Below, in pieces: positions 26,624 to 34,718 of a stretch of DNA of 64,000 nt (positions are counted from its first letter, which is position 1; the number at the start of each line of letters is the position of its first letter). The DNA comes from JAHEJX01 sp041605955 (GTDB lineage Bacteria > Actinomycetota > Acidimicrobiia > Spongiisociales > UBA5794): NCBI GenBank assembly GCA_041605955.1, contig JBFIXI010000012.1:1-64000 (forward strand). Direction: 5' to 3'. Position numbers and translations under genes: made by a program. The notes under the pieces are model-generated. The model was not told the origin of the DNA and searched no databases. It saw nothing but the letters and a program-made list of their open reading frames with translations.

Positions 26624-28371
26624 ATCTCGTCCTCGGGCTGTGGTCCCTGCGGATCAGGGAGATCTTCTGGCCCCATGATCACGTTGTCGTTGCTGCCTCC
26701 GGCGACGACCATCGGGAACACCATCGCTTCCGGGTCGCATACGAACTCGACGACTACCGGTCTGTCGTTGATGGCCATCGCTTTCTCGATCGCCGGGGCC
26801 ACTTCCTCGGGCTTTTCGGCGCGGATGCCGACACAACCCATGGCCTCCGCCAGCTGCACGTAGTCCGGAGTGTGGTTTGTCAGGTCGATGGCGGAGAAAC
26901 GCTCGTGGTAGAAGAGCTTCTGCCACTGCTTCACCATGCCGAGCGAGCCATTGTTCATCACCGCGATCTTCACCGGAATACGCTCGACGCTCGCCGTGAT
27001 CAGCTCCTGCATCGTCATCTGGAAACAACCGTCGCCGTCGATCGCCCACACCGTGTGATCTGGCATGCCGGCCCGGGCGCCGACGGCGGCGGGCACGGCA
27101 TATCCCATGGTGCCGAGACCTCCGGAGTTGATCCAGGCGTTGGGCCGCTCGAACTGCCAGAACTGCGAAGCCCACATCTGATGCTGGCCGACGCCGGCCA
27201 CGACGATGGCATCGCCCCCCGTGATCCGATTGATCTCGCAGATGACGTGCTGCTGCTGAATGGGTCCCTGCGGATCTTGTTCATAGGTCAACGGGTAGTC
27301 ACGCTGCCACTCGGCGAGCTGGGCGAACCAGTCCGTGCGCTCCGGTGGCGGGCCGCCGGCGAGCACCTTGGCGAGCTGGTCCGACAGCTGGCCCAGCACC
27401 ACCTTGGCGTCGCCGACGATCGGCACGTCGGGGTTGCGCACCTTGCCGATCTCGGCGGGATCGACGTCGACATGGATGACCTTGGCGTCTGGCGCGAAGC
27501 TCTTCACGTCGCCGGTGACCCGGTCGTCGAAGCGAGCCGCCAACGCGATCAGGAGATCGGACTTCTGCATCGCGGTGGTAGCGGTGTAGCTGCCGTGCAT
27601 ACCCGACATGCCGAGCGCCAGGGGGTGGGAGTCGGGGATCGCGCCGCGGGCCATCAGCGTGGTGACCACGGGTAGGTTCGCCGTCTCGGCGAACTGGGTG
27701 AGCTCGGCGGCGGCGGCGGCGCGAATCACGCCACCGCCGGCGTAGAGCACCGGTCGCTGCGATTGCTGGATCAATTCAATGGCGGCCTTGACCTGCTTGG
27801 GATGGCCCTTCACCGAGGGCCGGTAGCCGGGGAGCTTGATCTCCTTGGGCTCGTGCCACGTCATCGTCGCCGCCAGCACATCCTTGGGTAGGTCCACCAA
27901 GATCGGGCCGGGCCGTCCGGTGGCCGCCAGGTGAAAGGCCTCGTTGATGATCTCAGGGATATCGTTGGCGTCCGTCACCAGGTAGTTGTGTTTGGTGGCC
28001 GGCATCGAGATGCCCCAGGTGTGGGCTTCTTGGAAGGCATCCATACCGATGGCGTGGGTCGCCACCTGGCCGGTGATAGCTACAACCGGGATCGAGTCCA
28101 TGTAGCAGTCCTGCAGCGGCGTGATCAGGTTGGTAGCGCCGGGGCCGGACGTGGCGACCATCACCCCGACCCGGCCGGTGGCGTGGGCATACCCGGAGGC
28201 CATGTGGCCGGCGCCTTGCTCGTGGCGGGCGAGCACGTGGCGGATCTTCGAGTCGAGTAGTGGGTCGTATGCGGGCAGGATGGCGCCGCCGGGAACCCCG
28301 AACACGATGTCTACGCCTTGCTGCTCGAGGGCGTAGATGAGAGCTTGGGCTCCTGTCATCGTCTGGGTCAT
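26620..28371 (-). CDS. ilvB: Acetolactate synthase, large (catalytic) subunit
   Basis: 583 residues. It is a thiamine-diphosphate enzyme that makes 2-acetolactate from pyruvate, or acetohydroxybutyrate with 2-oxobutyrate. VFGVPGGAILPAYDPL and LARHEQGAGHMASGYA carry the catalytic Glu. The middle FAD/ROSSMANN-type domain follows, and the ThDP/Mg motif is GDGCFQMTMQELITASVERIPVKIAVMNN. The order ilvB-ilvN-ilvC then leuA-leuB puts the whole branch on one strand. Its own transcript leader carries a Leu-Val-Leu-Ile peptide and an intrinsic terminator, described separately. Confidence 0.97.
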   Translation of the reverse strand: MTQTMTGAQALIYALEQQGVDIVFGVPGGAILPAYDPLLDSKIRHVLARHEQGAGHMASGYAHATGRVGVMVATSGPGATNLITPLQDCYMDSIPVVAITGQVATHAIGMDAFQEAHTWGISMPATKHNYLVTDANDIPEIINEAFHLAATGRPGPILVDLPKDVLAATMTWHEPKEIKLPGYRPSVKGHPKQVKAAIELIQQSQRPVLYAGGGVIRAAAAAELTQFAETANLPVVTTLMARGAIPDSHPLALGMSGMHGSYTATTAMQKSDLLIALAARFDDRVTGDVKSFAPDAKVIHVDVDPAEIGKVRNPDVPIVGDAKVVLGQLSDQLAKVLAGGPPPERTDWFAQLAEWQRDYPLTYEQDPQGPIQQQHVICEINRITGGDAIVVAGVGQHQMWASQFWQFERPNAWINSGGLGTMGYAVPAAVGARAGMPDHTVWAIDGDGCFQMTMQELITASVERIPVKIAVMNNGSLGMVKQWQKLFYHERFSAIDLTNHTPDYVQLAEAMGCVGIRAEKPEEVAPAIEKAMAINDRPVVVEFVCDPEAMVFPMVVAGGSNDNVIMGPEDLPDPQGPQPEDEI

Positions 28372-28421
28372 GGCGGCTCCTATTGCCTGTCTTGTTTGGG
28401 TTGGCGTGGTCCCTGGATGTG

Positions 28422-28444
28422 AAAAAGCCCTCCGGGTGGAGGGC
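28422..28444 (-). terminator. Intrinsic terminator/attenuator in the ilvB leader
   Basis: On the minus strand GCCCTCC (28444-28438) pairs perfectly with GGAGGGC (28433-28427) across a 4-base loop, followed at once by five U (28426-28422). It lies between the leader peptide and ilvB, 50 bases before the ilvB ATG, so it is best read as an attenuator. Confidence 0.85.
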
Positions 28445-28447
28445 AGG

Positions 28448-28473
28448 GCGCACGAACGGATCTCTCCGTGCGC
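28448..28473 (-). promoter_or_regulatory. Upstream hairpin of the ilvB attenuator
   Basis: GCGCACG (28473-28467) and CGTGCGC (28454-28448) form a perfect 7-bp stem that begins right after the leader stop codon. A ribosome stalled on the Leu/Val/Ile codons would cover its 5' arm. An alternative inner ACGGA/TCCGT stem overlaps it. I could not identify a convincing antiterminator pairing by eye. Confidence 0.5.
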
Positions 28474-28506
28474 CTAATCGATGAGTACCAGAGTGGGTGT
28501 GATCAT
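28474..28506 (-). CDS. ilvB leader peptide MITPTLVLID (10 aa)
   Basis: A ten-codon frame whose residues 6-9 are Leu-Val-Leu-Ile, exactly the amino acids made by the downstream operon. The ATG lies 10 bases after a -10 box, so the RNA start is within about 0-4 bases of it, and no Shine-Dalgarno is present. The peptide would then be translated from a leaderless or nearly leaderless mRNA. It is followed by two hairpins, the second with a U-run. Leader-peptide attenuation of ilvBN(C) is known in other Actinobacteria. Confidence 0.75.
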   Translation of the reverse strand: MITPTLVLID

Positions 28507-28516
28507 GTGCGGAGTG

Positions 28517-28545
28517 AGTATCGGATGGATGGCGAAGACTGTCAA
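28517..28545 (-). promoter_or_regulatory. ilvB operon promoter
   Basis: On the minus strand a perfect -35 box TTGACA (28545-28540) is followed by 17 bases and GATACT (28522-28517). The transcription start should fall at 28510-28506, next to the leader-peptide ATG. Confidence 0.75.
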
Positions 28546-28568
28546 GGCGGCAAGGGCCCTTCTTGACA

Positions 28569-28599
28569 CAGATCGCAGCCTGACGCAGATCGCAGCCTG
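28569..28599. repeat. 14-bp direct repeat, 17-bp period, upstream of the ilvB promoter
   Basis: CAGATCGCAGCCTG occurs at 28569-28582 and 28586-28599. It lies 24-54 bases upstream of the ilvB -35 box. It could be an activator or repressor site, but short tandem duplications are common in spacers of this window, so it may be meaningless. Confidence 0.6.
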
Positions 28600-28670
28600 C
28601 TAGATCGCGGCAGCGTGCTCTGGGACGGGCGGCCCGCACCGGCTACGGCCCGCTCCGGGGCGCCGGCGCG

Positions 28671-29038
28671 TCAACCGTTTTGCGCCTGCATCACGTCGAA
28701 CTCATTGCCGTCCGGGTCGTGGCAAGTGCGCCACAGGAAGTCCTGCCAGGTGTTGCGGGCGCCGAGGGTGCCGCCTAGCTCAACGACACGTTTTTCGGTC
28801 GCGACAAGGTCGTCGGCCACGAAGTCGAGGTGACAGCGGTTCTTTGCCGCCTTGGCCTCGGGCACCTTCTGGAGCCAGATGGCCACCCGGCGATCCTCGG
28901 CGGCGCTCAGGAAGGCGAACGGGTCGGTGATCCCCAGCACTTTAGGCCGAGCAACTCGGACCAGAACCGAGCGCTCACCTCCAGGTCCGAGACGTCGATG
29001 GTCGCCGCAATCATCAGCGGATTGGATTCTGCGGACAC
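28671..29038 (-). pseudogene. VOC (glyoxalase/bleomycin-resistance) family gene with frameshift
   Basis: Two frames together make one VOC-fold protein. The first part, from GTG 29038 or ATG 29014, gives MIAATIDVSDLEVSARFWSE with LLGLK after it. The second part then gives VLGITDPFAFLSAAEDRRVAIWLQKVPE and HLDFVADDLVATEKRVVELGG, ending HDPDGNEFDVMQAQ. The break is at about 28935-28940, at CTAAAGTGCTGG, where a one-base change of frame is needed. The conserved C-terminal Glu-x-Phe-Asp metal-type motif is intact. This is either a recent inactivation or a sequencing error. Confidence 0.7.
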
Positions 29039-29226
29039 GGGCCTCCTCCCAAAGATTCGATCCTCGCCGCGGAGTGCGCGAGAACCTGTTGGGCGAGCCG
29101 GTGACACTGATGGGGTCCCAATGTCGCCGTCTCGGTTCGCCGAGCGGCTCGTCGTGCAGCGCGACGCCGAGGTGCCGTCACGCCGGCGACCTCAGAGCCG
29201 ACGCGTCCCCAAAGTCGACCAGCCGG

Positions 29227-30249
29227 TCAGTTCAACTCAGCAATCGCCCGGACGGTGTTCAGATCGTTCGTTGTGACGTTGAGTAGGTCGACCCCCGACT
29301 CCCTCCACGCCGCCAGTCGCTCCGCCACGTGGCCCCGGGGCCCGGCGATGCACACCAGATCGATCAACCGATCGGGAACAGCGGCGGCCGCCGCCATTCG
29401 TTTTCCGTCGAGGAAAGCATCCTGAATGTCGTTTGCTTCGTTCTCGAAGCCGTAGCGCGAGGCGAGCGTGTGATAGAAGTTGCGGCCCCTGGCGCCCATG
29501 CCGCCGATGTAGAGCGCCAGCATGGGGCGCATTGCGTTGCGGGCCACCGAGAAGTCCTCGTCGACCATCGCCTGCACGCTCGGCGCCACAGTGAAGTTGG
29601 CGCGTCGGTCGGGATCTCCAGAGGCGGCAAATCCCTTCTCCAACGACTCTTGGAACTCGCTGCGTTCCGGGGAGTAGAAGATCGGGAGCCAGCCGTCGGC
29701 GATCTCCGCAGTGAGGGCGACGTTCTGCGGACCGATCGACGCCAGGTAGATCGGAATCTCGTAGTGCGGGTGCGTGATGAGCTTCAGCGGCTTGCCCAGG
29801 CCGGTGGCTCCCTCACCCTTGTATGGGATCTGATAGTGCAGGCCCTGGTGGATCAGCGGATGCTTCCTGGCGAAGATCTGGCGGACGATCGATACGTATT
29901 CGCGAGTCTTGCCTATCGGCTTACCGTAGGGCTGACCGTGCCAGCCCTCGACGACCTGCGGCCCGGACAGCCCGAGGCCCAGGTCGAAGCGCCCCCCGCT
30001 GAGCTCGCTGAGGGTCACCGCGGTCATTGCCGTCATCGCCGGGGTGCGCGCCGGCATCTGCAGGATCCCGGCGCCGAGCCGGATCGTGGTGGTCTGGGCG
30101 CCGATCCACGCCAGCACCGTCACGGCGTCCGAGCCCCACGACTCGGCCGCCCACACGTGGGTGTAGCCGGCGTCCTCTGCGGCCCGCACCATATCGATAT
30201 CTGTTGTAGGGCGGGCGCCCCAGTACCCGAGGTTCAGTCCCAGTTTCAT
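29227..30249 (-). CDS. LLM-class F420-dependent oxidoreductase
   Basis: 340 residues from ATG 30249, chosen for the Shine-Dalgarno GGAGG 6 bases before it and the typical opening MKLGLNLGYWGARPTTD. The bacterial-luciferase-like TIM barrel shows AAEDAGYTHVWAAESWGSDAVTVLAWIGAQT, GAGILQMPARTPAMTAMTA and GGRFDLGLGLSGPQVVEGWHG. Actinobacterial members mostly use reduced coenzyme F420 to oxidise or reduce alcohols, methylene-tetrahydromethanopterin or cofactors. The substrate here is unknown. A DDN-type protein at 61.6-62.0 kb is a second sign that the organism uses F420. Confidence 0.85.
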   Translation of the reverse strand: MKLGLNLGYWGARPTTDIDMVRAAEDAGYTHVWAAESWGSDAVTVLAWIGAQTTTIRLGAGILQMPARTPAMTAMTAVTLSELSGGRFDLGLGLSGPQVVEGWHGQPYGKPIGKTREYVSIVRQIFARKHPLIHQGLHYQIPYKGEGATGLGKPLKLITHPHYEIPIYLASIGPQNVALTAEIADGWLPIFYSPERSEFQESLEKGFAASGDPDRRANFTVAPSVQAMVDEDFSVARNAMRPMLALYIGGMGARGRNFYHTLASRYGFENEANDIQDAFLDGKRMAAAAAVPDRLIDLVCIAGPRGHVAERLAAWRESGVDLLNVTTNDLNTVRAIAELN

Positions 30250-30393
30250 CAGTCCTCCTGACGGGAGACAGTACAAAGACGGGGACCCTGAGCACAAAGC
30301 GGGCGGCGCCGGACAGCGCATGGCTCCGTTTTCTGTCACAGCCGAGTCTTAACTTGACGGCAGCCGACCAGACGGTGAGTGCAGGTCGGTTGC

Positions 30394-30447
30394 GGCCCAG
30401 AACGGGCGGCCCAGAACGGGCGGCCCAGAACGGGCGGCCCAGAACAG
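30394..30447. repeat. 14-bp tandem repeat, about 4 copies
   Basis: GGCCCAGAACGGGC occurs three times head to tail (30394-30435), then a fourth, truncated copy. It lies in the 276-base gap between the F420 oxidoreductase and a small Cys protein. The rest of that gap shows nothing recognisable. The period is too short and spacers are absent, so this is not CRISPR. Confidence 0.9.
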
Positions 30448-30525
30448 ACAGCACAGCAGAGAGCCGAGAGGCGTCGGCCAAGCGGAGGCGAGGACCATGG
30501 TTACGACAGGCATGAGGGCAGTTTC

Positions 30526-30750
30526 ATGATCATCGATTGCGATCTGTGCGCCATGCAACACAGCGCGGCGTGCGCGGACTGTGTCGTTTCCGTCCTGCTC
30601 CACAAGATGGGCGAGCCCGTCGTGCTGTCGAGCGATGAGCGAGTGGCGCTGGGCAACCTCTCCGCCGCCGGGATGGTGGCACCGCTGCGCTTGGTGCCGA
30701 AACCGCTCGAAGACTCCGATCCAAGCGGGGGCGAGATTGCTGCCGGCTAA
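30526..30750 (+). CDS. Small conserved-type protein with two CxxC motifs
   Basis: 74 residues from ATG 30526, chosen because the two Cys pairs start right after it. It reads MIIDCDLCAMQHSAACADCV, then VSVLLHKMGEPVVLSSDERVALGNLSAAGMVAPLRLVP. The C-x2-C and C-x2-C pairs lie at residues 5-8 and 16-19 and could bind one zinc ion. GAGGG stands about 8 bases upstream. It precedes the QueG-like gene by 146 bases on the same strand. I do not recognise a named family. The upstream part of the open frame reads through repeats and is discounted. Confidence 0.6.
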   Translation: MIIDCDLCAMQHSAACADCVVSVLLHKMGEPVVLSSDERVALGNLSAAGMVAPLRLVPKPLEDSDPSGGEIAAG

Positions 30751-30896
30751 CAGATCAGCGACGCAGCAACCTCGAAAGCGTCGTCCGACCCGAGTGCAGG
30801 TGGGGGAGGCGGGGGCCTGCATTCGGTCCGGACGGCTCTGCCCGGCGTGGACGGTTGGCGCCTCGCTCTACCGAGGAGGCGACCTACGCTGAGGCG

Positions 30897-32006
30897 ATGA
30901 GCGTTACCCGGTCGGCGGCTCCGCTATGGGAGTCCCTCCGTGCCATGGTCCTCGACGCCGGCTGCGCCGCCGTAGGAGTCGCCTCCGCAGACCCGTTCGA
31001 CGAGGCGCGCAATCATCTGGCGGAGCGCAAAGCGTTGGGGATGCACGGCGGGATGCATTTCACCTTTGGGGACCCGGAGCGATCCACCGACATCCGCCGG
31101 TCCTTTCCTTGGGCTAAGGCCTTGCTCGTCGCCGGCTACGCCTACGTGCCTCAATCCGGCTCGCCGGGACCATTGGCACCCAACTCAGGGCGGGTCGCCC
31201 GTTTCGCCACGCAGGACCACTACGCGGGCTTGCGCCGCGCTCTCAACGGCGCCGCCACGTTTCTCCGCCGCGTTGGGTACCAGGCTGAGCCGGTCGTCGA
31301 CGACAACCGGCTGGTTGACCGGGCGGCTGCCGTGCGAGCAGGGGTTGGTTGGTGGGGAAAGAACACCATGGTGCTGGCGCCGGGGACGGGGCCGTGGATG
31401 CTGCTCGGGTCGGTCGTCACCGATGCGGAGCTGGATCCGACTGCGCCGATGGTTCGGGACTGCGGCACGTGTGAGGCTTGCCTGCCGGCGTGTCCTACCG
31501 GGGCGCTGGTGGCTCCTGGAGTGCTCGATGCCCGATTGTGTCTGGCGCATCTCTTGCAGGCTCCGGGATGGATCCCTCGTGGGCTGCGGGTTGCGGTGGG
31601 CGATCGCATCTACGGCTGCGACGACTGTCTCGATGCCTGCCCGCCCGGGGCGAAGCTGGAGGCCACCGCCTTGCCGGAGCCACGGTTGCGCCTGCTCGAC
31701 CTCATCACGCTCAGCGATGCCGAGATGTTGAGCCGGTTCGGCCACTTCTACATACCGCGGCGGCGGGCATCGTTCCTGCGGCGCAATATCCTGGTCGCTC
31801 TCGGCAACTCGGGCGACGCAGCGGCCGTTCCGGTCCTCTTGCGGTATCTACGAGACGGCGAGCCGATGTTGCGTGCCCACGCGGCGTGGGCCCTCGGACA
31901 ACTCGGCCTCCCCGCCGCAGCTGAAGCGCTCGCCGAGGCGGCCGCGCTCGAGCAGGACGATGCCGTGAGTGAGGAAATCGCCGCCGCCCGGCACAACTAC
32001 GCTTAG
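30897..32006 (+). CDS. queG: Epoxyqueuosine reductase-like iron-sulfur protein
   Basis: 369 residues from ATG 30897, with TACGCT exactly 6 bases before it. The N-terminal cobalamin-binding region has HFTFGDPERSTDIRRSFPWAKALLVAGYAYVP. RAGVGWWGKNTMVLAPGTGPWMLLGSVVTDAEL is the family signature. Two 4Fe-4S clusters follow: CGTCEACLPACP and CDDCLDACPP. The C-terminus is HEAT-like (VALGNSGDAAAVPVLLRYLRDGEPMLRAHAAWALGQLG). QueG reduces epoxyqueuosine to queuosine in tRNA using B12. No other queuosine gene is in the window, so the role rests on similarity alone. Confidence 0.85.
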   Translation: MSVTRSAAPLWESLRAMVLDAGCAAVGVASADPFDEARNHLAERKALGMHGGMHFTFGDPERSTDIRRSFPWAKALLVAGYAYVPQSGSPGPLAPNSGRVARFATQDHYAGLRRALNGAATFLRRVGYQAEPVVDDNRLVDRAAAVRAGVGWWGKNTMVLAPGTGPWMLLGSVVTDAELDPTAPMVRDCGTCEACLPACPTGALVAPGVLDARLCLAHLLQAPGWIPRGLRVAVGDRIYGCDDCLDACPPGAKLEATALPEPRLRLLDLITLSDAEMLSRFGHFYIPRRRASFLRRNILVALGNSGDAAAVPVLLRYLRDGEPMLRAHAAWALGQLGLPAAAEALAEAAALEQDDAVSEEIAAARHNYA

Positions 32007-32028
32007 CTTGGCTTCCGAGCGGCACGCA

Positions 32029-32289
32029 ATGACTTTGCTTTACGGCCTCACAATCGCGATCGGTGCCGGTGGCGTCCTCGTCGTCGTGGCGTTGGCGCTC
32101 GATCCGGCGCGTCCGGCGCTGGCGGCGCCGGTTCGTCATGTCCTGGTCGGGCTGCTGGGTTTTGGCCTGGCCGGGATGTCGGCGTCCTTCGGTGGCTGGC
32201 CGGCGGGACTGGCGATCGTGGCCGCGGGCGGCGGGGCCGCACTGTTGATCCTCCTTGGCATCCGCTACAACGCCCAGGAGGAGGAATGA
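32029..32289 (+). CDS. Small integral membrane protein
   Basis: 86 residues from ATG 32029. Three hydrophobic stretches (LLYGLTIAIGAGGVLVVVALAL; VRHVLVGLLGFGLAGMSA; WPAGLAIVAAGGGAALLILLGI) fill most of it, ending in RYNAQEEE. No family is recognised. Its stop overlaps the start of the phosphoesterase gene (ATGA), so the two are co-translated. Confidence 0.6.
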   Translation: MTLLYGLTIAIGAGGVLVVVALALDPARPALAAPVRHVLVGLLGFGLAGMSASFGGWPAGLAIVAAGGGAALLILLGIRYNAQEEE

Positions 32290-33038
32290 GGCTCATTGGC
32301 GATGTCCATGGCGCAGTCGCCCCACTGCGAAAGACGGTCGCGGAGCCCGGGCCGTTGCTGATCCTGGGCGATCTCATCAACTTCATCGACTACCGCAACA
32401 ACCAGGGGATCGTGACCGATATCTCCGGTAAGGAGTTCACCGACCGAATGGTCGAGTTGCGCACCGCCGGCGAAGCGGTGGCGGCCGGAGCGCTGTGGCG
32501 TGAGTTCCGCAAGGGAAGGGAAGACGAGCTGCGAGCTGCCTACGACGCCGCCATTCGGGCTGCGTACGACGAAGTGCTGCCGATCCTCGACCGACCGGAC
32601 TGTTATGTCACGTACGGCAATGTGGATCGGCCGGATCTGATTCGCCAGAAGCTGCCGGCGGCCGCCCGCTTCGTAGATGGCGAGGTGATAGAGGTCGAAG
32701 GCGTGGGCATTGGCGTCGCCGGCGGAGGCATCGTGTCGATCAACACGCCTGGGGAAGTGTCAGAGGATGAGATGGAGGCCAAACTCGAAGCCATCGGCTC
32801 GGTCGAGATGCTGTGCACTCACGTGCCGCCGGCCATCGATGCTTTGCAGCGTGACGTCATCGGCGGCAGGGCCAAGGGCTCGAAGGCGGTCCTCGCCTAC
32901 ATCGAGCGTATTCAGCCCAAATGGCACTACTTCGGCGACGTTCACCAACCGCAGGCGTCCACTTGGCGCATCGGTCGCACTGTGTGTCGCAACGTCGGCT
33001 ACTTCCGAGCCACCGGACGGGCTATCGAGCACTCGTGA
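32286..33038 (+). CDS. Calcineurin-like metallophosphoesterase
   Basis: 250 residues. The metal-ligand motifs appear in order: MRLIGDVHGA (D-x-H), LLILGDLINF (GD), VTYGNVDRPD (GN), LCTHVPPAIDAL (H) and HYFGDVHQPQAS (GDxH). This is the bimetal phosphoesterase fold. Substrates in the family range from cyclic nucleotides to phosphoproteins. It is coupled to a small membrane protein upstream and followed by the SRPBCC-ArsA run. Confidence 0.85.
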   Translation: MRLIGDVHGAVAPLRKTVAEPGPLLILGDLINFIDYRNNQGIVTDISGKEFTDRMVELRTAGEAVAAGALWREFRKGREDELRAAYDAAIRAAYDEVLPILDRPDCYVTYGNVDRPDLIRQKLPAAARFVDGEVIEVEGVGIGVAGGGIVSINTPGEVSEDEMEAKLEAIGSVEMLCTHVPPAIDALQRDVIGGRAKGSKAVLAYIERIQPKWHYFGDVHQPQASTWRIGRTVCRNVGYFRATGRAIEHS

Positions 33039-33061
33039 CTAGCCTTCCGGGGTAACGGTTA

Positions 33062-33093
33062 CCAGAGTCGATCCGGCCCAGAGTCGATCCGGC
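33062..33093. repeat. 16-bp exact tandem duplication
   Basis: CCAGAGTCGATCCGGC is repeated head to tail at 33062-33077 and 33078-33093, 15 bases before the SRPBCC start codon. Confidence 0.9.
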
Positions 33094-33108
33094 TCGGAAA
33101 GGCCCACA

Positions 33109-33549
33109 ATGGCGATGGAAGGTACGGTGCAGCGCATTGAGGTGTCTGCTGATCCGCAGCACATCTACGAGGTTGCGCTCGACCTGGAGGCTTATCCCGA
33201 GTGGGCCAGCGGAGTCAAACAGGTAGAGATCCTGGAAGAGGATGAGCACGGCCGTCCGCTGCGCGTCGACTTCAGGGCAGACGCAATGATCAAGGAGATC
33301 AACTACACGCTGCGCTATTCGTACGAGATGGAGAACGGCTTCTCCTGGACGGCGGAGCCGGGAGACGACATCAAAGCGATGGACGGCAGCTACGAGTTCA
33401 ACGAGTTGGAGGACGGTTCCACCGAGGTGCTCTACGCACTGCGGGTCGATCCGGCCTTCACGGTGCCCGGTTTCCTGCGACGCCAGGCAGAGAAGCAGAT
33501 CGTCTCGAGTGCGCTGCGCGGGCTCAAGAAGAGATCCGAAGGCCGCTGA
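33109..33549 (+). CDS. SRPBCC/START-like lipid-binding family protein
   Basis: 146 residues with the polyketide-cyclase/START fold. EVSADPQHIYEVALDLEAYPEWASGVKQVEILEEDEHGRPLRVDFRA is the classic N-terminus. EMENGFSWTAEPGDDIKAMDGSYEFNELEDGSTEVLYALRVDP and a C-terminal helix complete it. Such proteins bind hydrophobic ligands in a central pocket. Its stop overlaps the ArsA start by one base (TGATG). In other Actinobacteria a similar SRPBCC-ArsA-glucokinase grouping occurs, so the linkage is probably functional. Confidence 0.82.
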   Translation: MAMEGTVQRIEVSADPQHIYEVALDLEAYPEWASGVKQVEILEEDEHGRPLRVDFRADAMIKEINYTLRYSYEMENGFSWTAEPGDDIKAMDGSYEFNELEDGSTEVLYALRVDPAFTVPGFLRRQAEKQIVSSALRGLKKRSEGR

Positions 33550-34718
33550 TGCGGATCCTGCTGGTCACCGGCAAGGGTGGCGTGGGCAAGACCACGATCG
33601 CCGCCGCCACCGGGTTGCGGGCCGCCGAGATGGGCTACCGCACCCTCGTCACCTCGACCGATCCGGCTCATAGCCTCGCCGACGCCTTCCAGGTCAAGCT
33701 GGAGGACAACCCGACTCGGATCGCAACGCGACTGGTGGCTCAGCAGATCGACTCGCAGCAGCGACTCGAGGAATCGTGGGGGGACGTGCGGGACCATCTC
33801 ACCGAGCTCTTCGACTGGTCGGGGCTCAAGGGAATCGAGGCCGAAGAGTTGACGGTGTTTCCCGGCATGGACGAGATCTTCGCCCTGGCCAGCGTGCGCG
33901 ACCATGCGGCCTCCGGCAACTACGACTTGATCGTCGTCGACTGTGCGCCCACCGCGGAGACGCTGCGACTGCTCAGCCTCCCCGAAGTGCTGTCGTGGTA
34001 CATGGAGAAGATCTTCCCGATCGGGCGGCGAGTAGCGAGTTTTGTGCGCCCGGTTCTCAACCGGGTGACGAGCCTTCCGGTCGCCGACGACAAAGTATTC
34101 GCCGCAGTGGCGTCGTTCTACGAGCGGCTGGACGGCATCCGCGACATCTTGTCTGATCCCGAAATCACCAGTGCACGGCTCGTCATGAATCCGGAGAAGA
34201 TGGTCATCTCGGAGGCGCGGCGCACCTACACGTACTTGGGTCTGTTTGGATACGCAGTCGACACTGCGATCGTGAACCGGGTGCTTCCGGATACTGTGAC
34301 CGACCCCTACTTCGACCGCTGGCAAGAGATACAGAAGAACCACCTCGAATCGGTCTATGACGGCTTCGCCGATGTGGATATTCGTGAGCTGCGTCTATTC
34401 GATGAAGAGATGGTGGGCATGGATCGGCTGCGCTTGGTAGGTGAGGAGCTGTACGAGGGTCGCGACCCGACGGACCATTTCTCGTCCGGCAGGTCGTTTC
34501 GCGTCGAAGACGAGGGAGACAACGTCGTCCTGGTGCTCACCGTGCCCTTCGTCGACAAGGCCGACGTGGATGTGCTGCGGCATGGTGATGAGCTGTTCAT
34601 CACGGTGGGGCCTTACCGAAGGTCCTTCGTGCTGCCCGACTCGCTGAAGCGTCGGGAAGTGCGTCGCGCTCAACTCGTCGACGCTGAGTTGCGGGTAACG
34701 TTTGGCCTCGATGACTGA
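33549..34718 (+). CDS. ArsA/GET3-family ATPase with C-terminal Hsp20-like domain
   Basis: 389 residues. The P-loop GKGGVGKTTIAAATG (about 8-22) is the deviant Walker A of the ArsA/MinD group, followed by TSTDPAHSLADAFQVKLEDNP and the Walker B-like DLIVVDCAPTAETLRLLSLPE. The last 80 residues (VEDEGDNVVLVLTVPFVDKADVDVLRHGDELFITVG) match the small Hsp20-like domain found in many bacterial ArsA proteins. With no ars genes near and no metal-binding Cys triplet, arsenite transport is unlikely. A GET3-like client-handling role is more plausible (inference). Confidence 0.85.
   Translation: MRILLVTGKGGVGKTTIAAATGLRAAEMGYRTLVTSTDPAHSLADAFQVKLEDNPTRIATRLVAQQIDSQQRLEESWGDVRDHLTELFDWSGLKGIEAEELTVFPGMDEIFALASVRDHAASGNYDLIVVDCAPTAETLRLLSLPEVLSWYMEKIFPIGRRVASFVRPVLNRVTSLPVADDKVFAAVASFYERLDGIRDILSDPEITSARLVMNPEKMVISEARRTYTYLGLFGYAVDTAIVNRVLPDTVTDPYFDRWQEIQKNHLESVYDGFADVDIRELRLFDEEMVGMDRLRLVGEELYEGRDPTDHFSSGRSFRVEDEGDNVVLVLTVPFVDKADVDVLRHGDELFITVGPYRRSFVLPDSLKRREVRRAQLVDAELRVTFGLDD

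Noticed and set aside
30394..30447. CRISPR array
   Set aside because: 14-bp units abut with no spacers and there are no cas genes; it is a simple tandem repeat.
33549..34718. Arsenite-pump ATPase with arsenic resistance role
   Set aside because: There is no arsB, arsC or arsR nearby and no Cys metal triplet; a single-domain GET3-like protein fits better.
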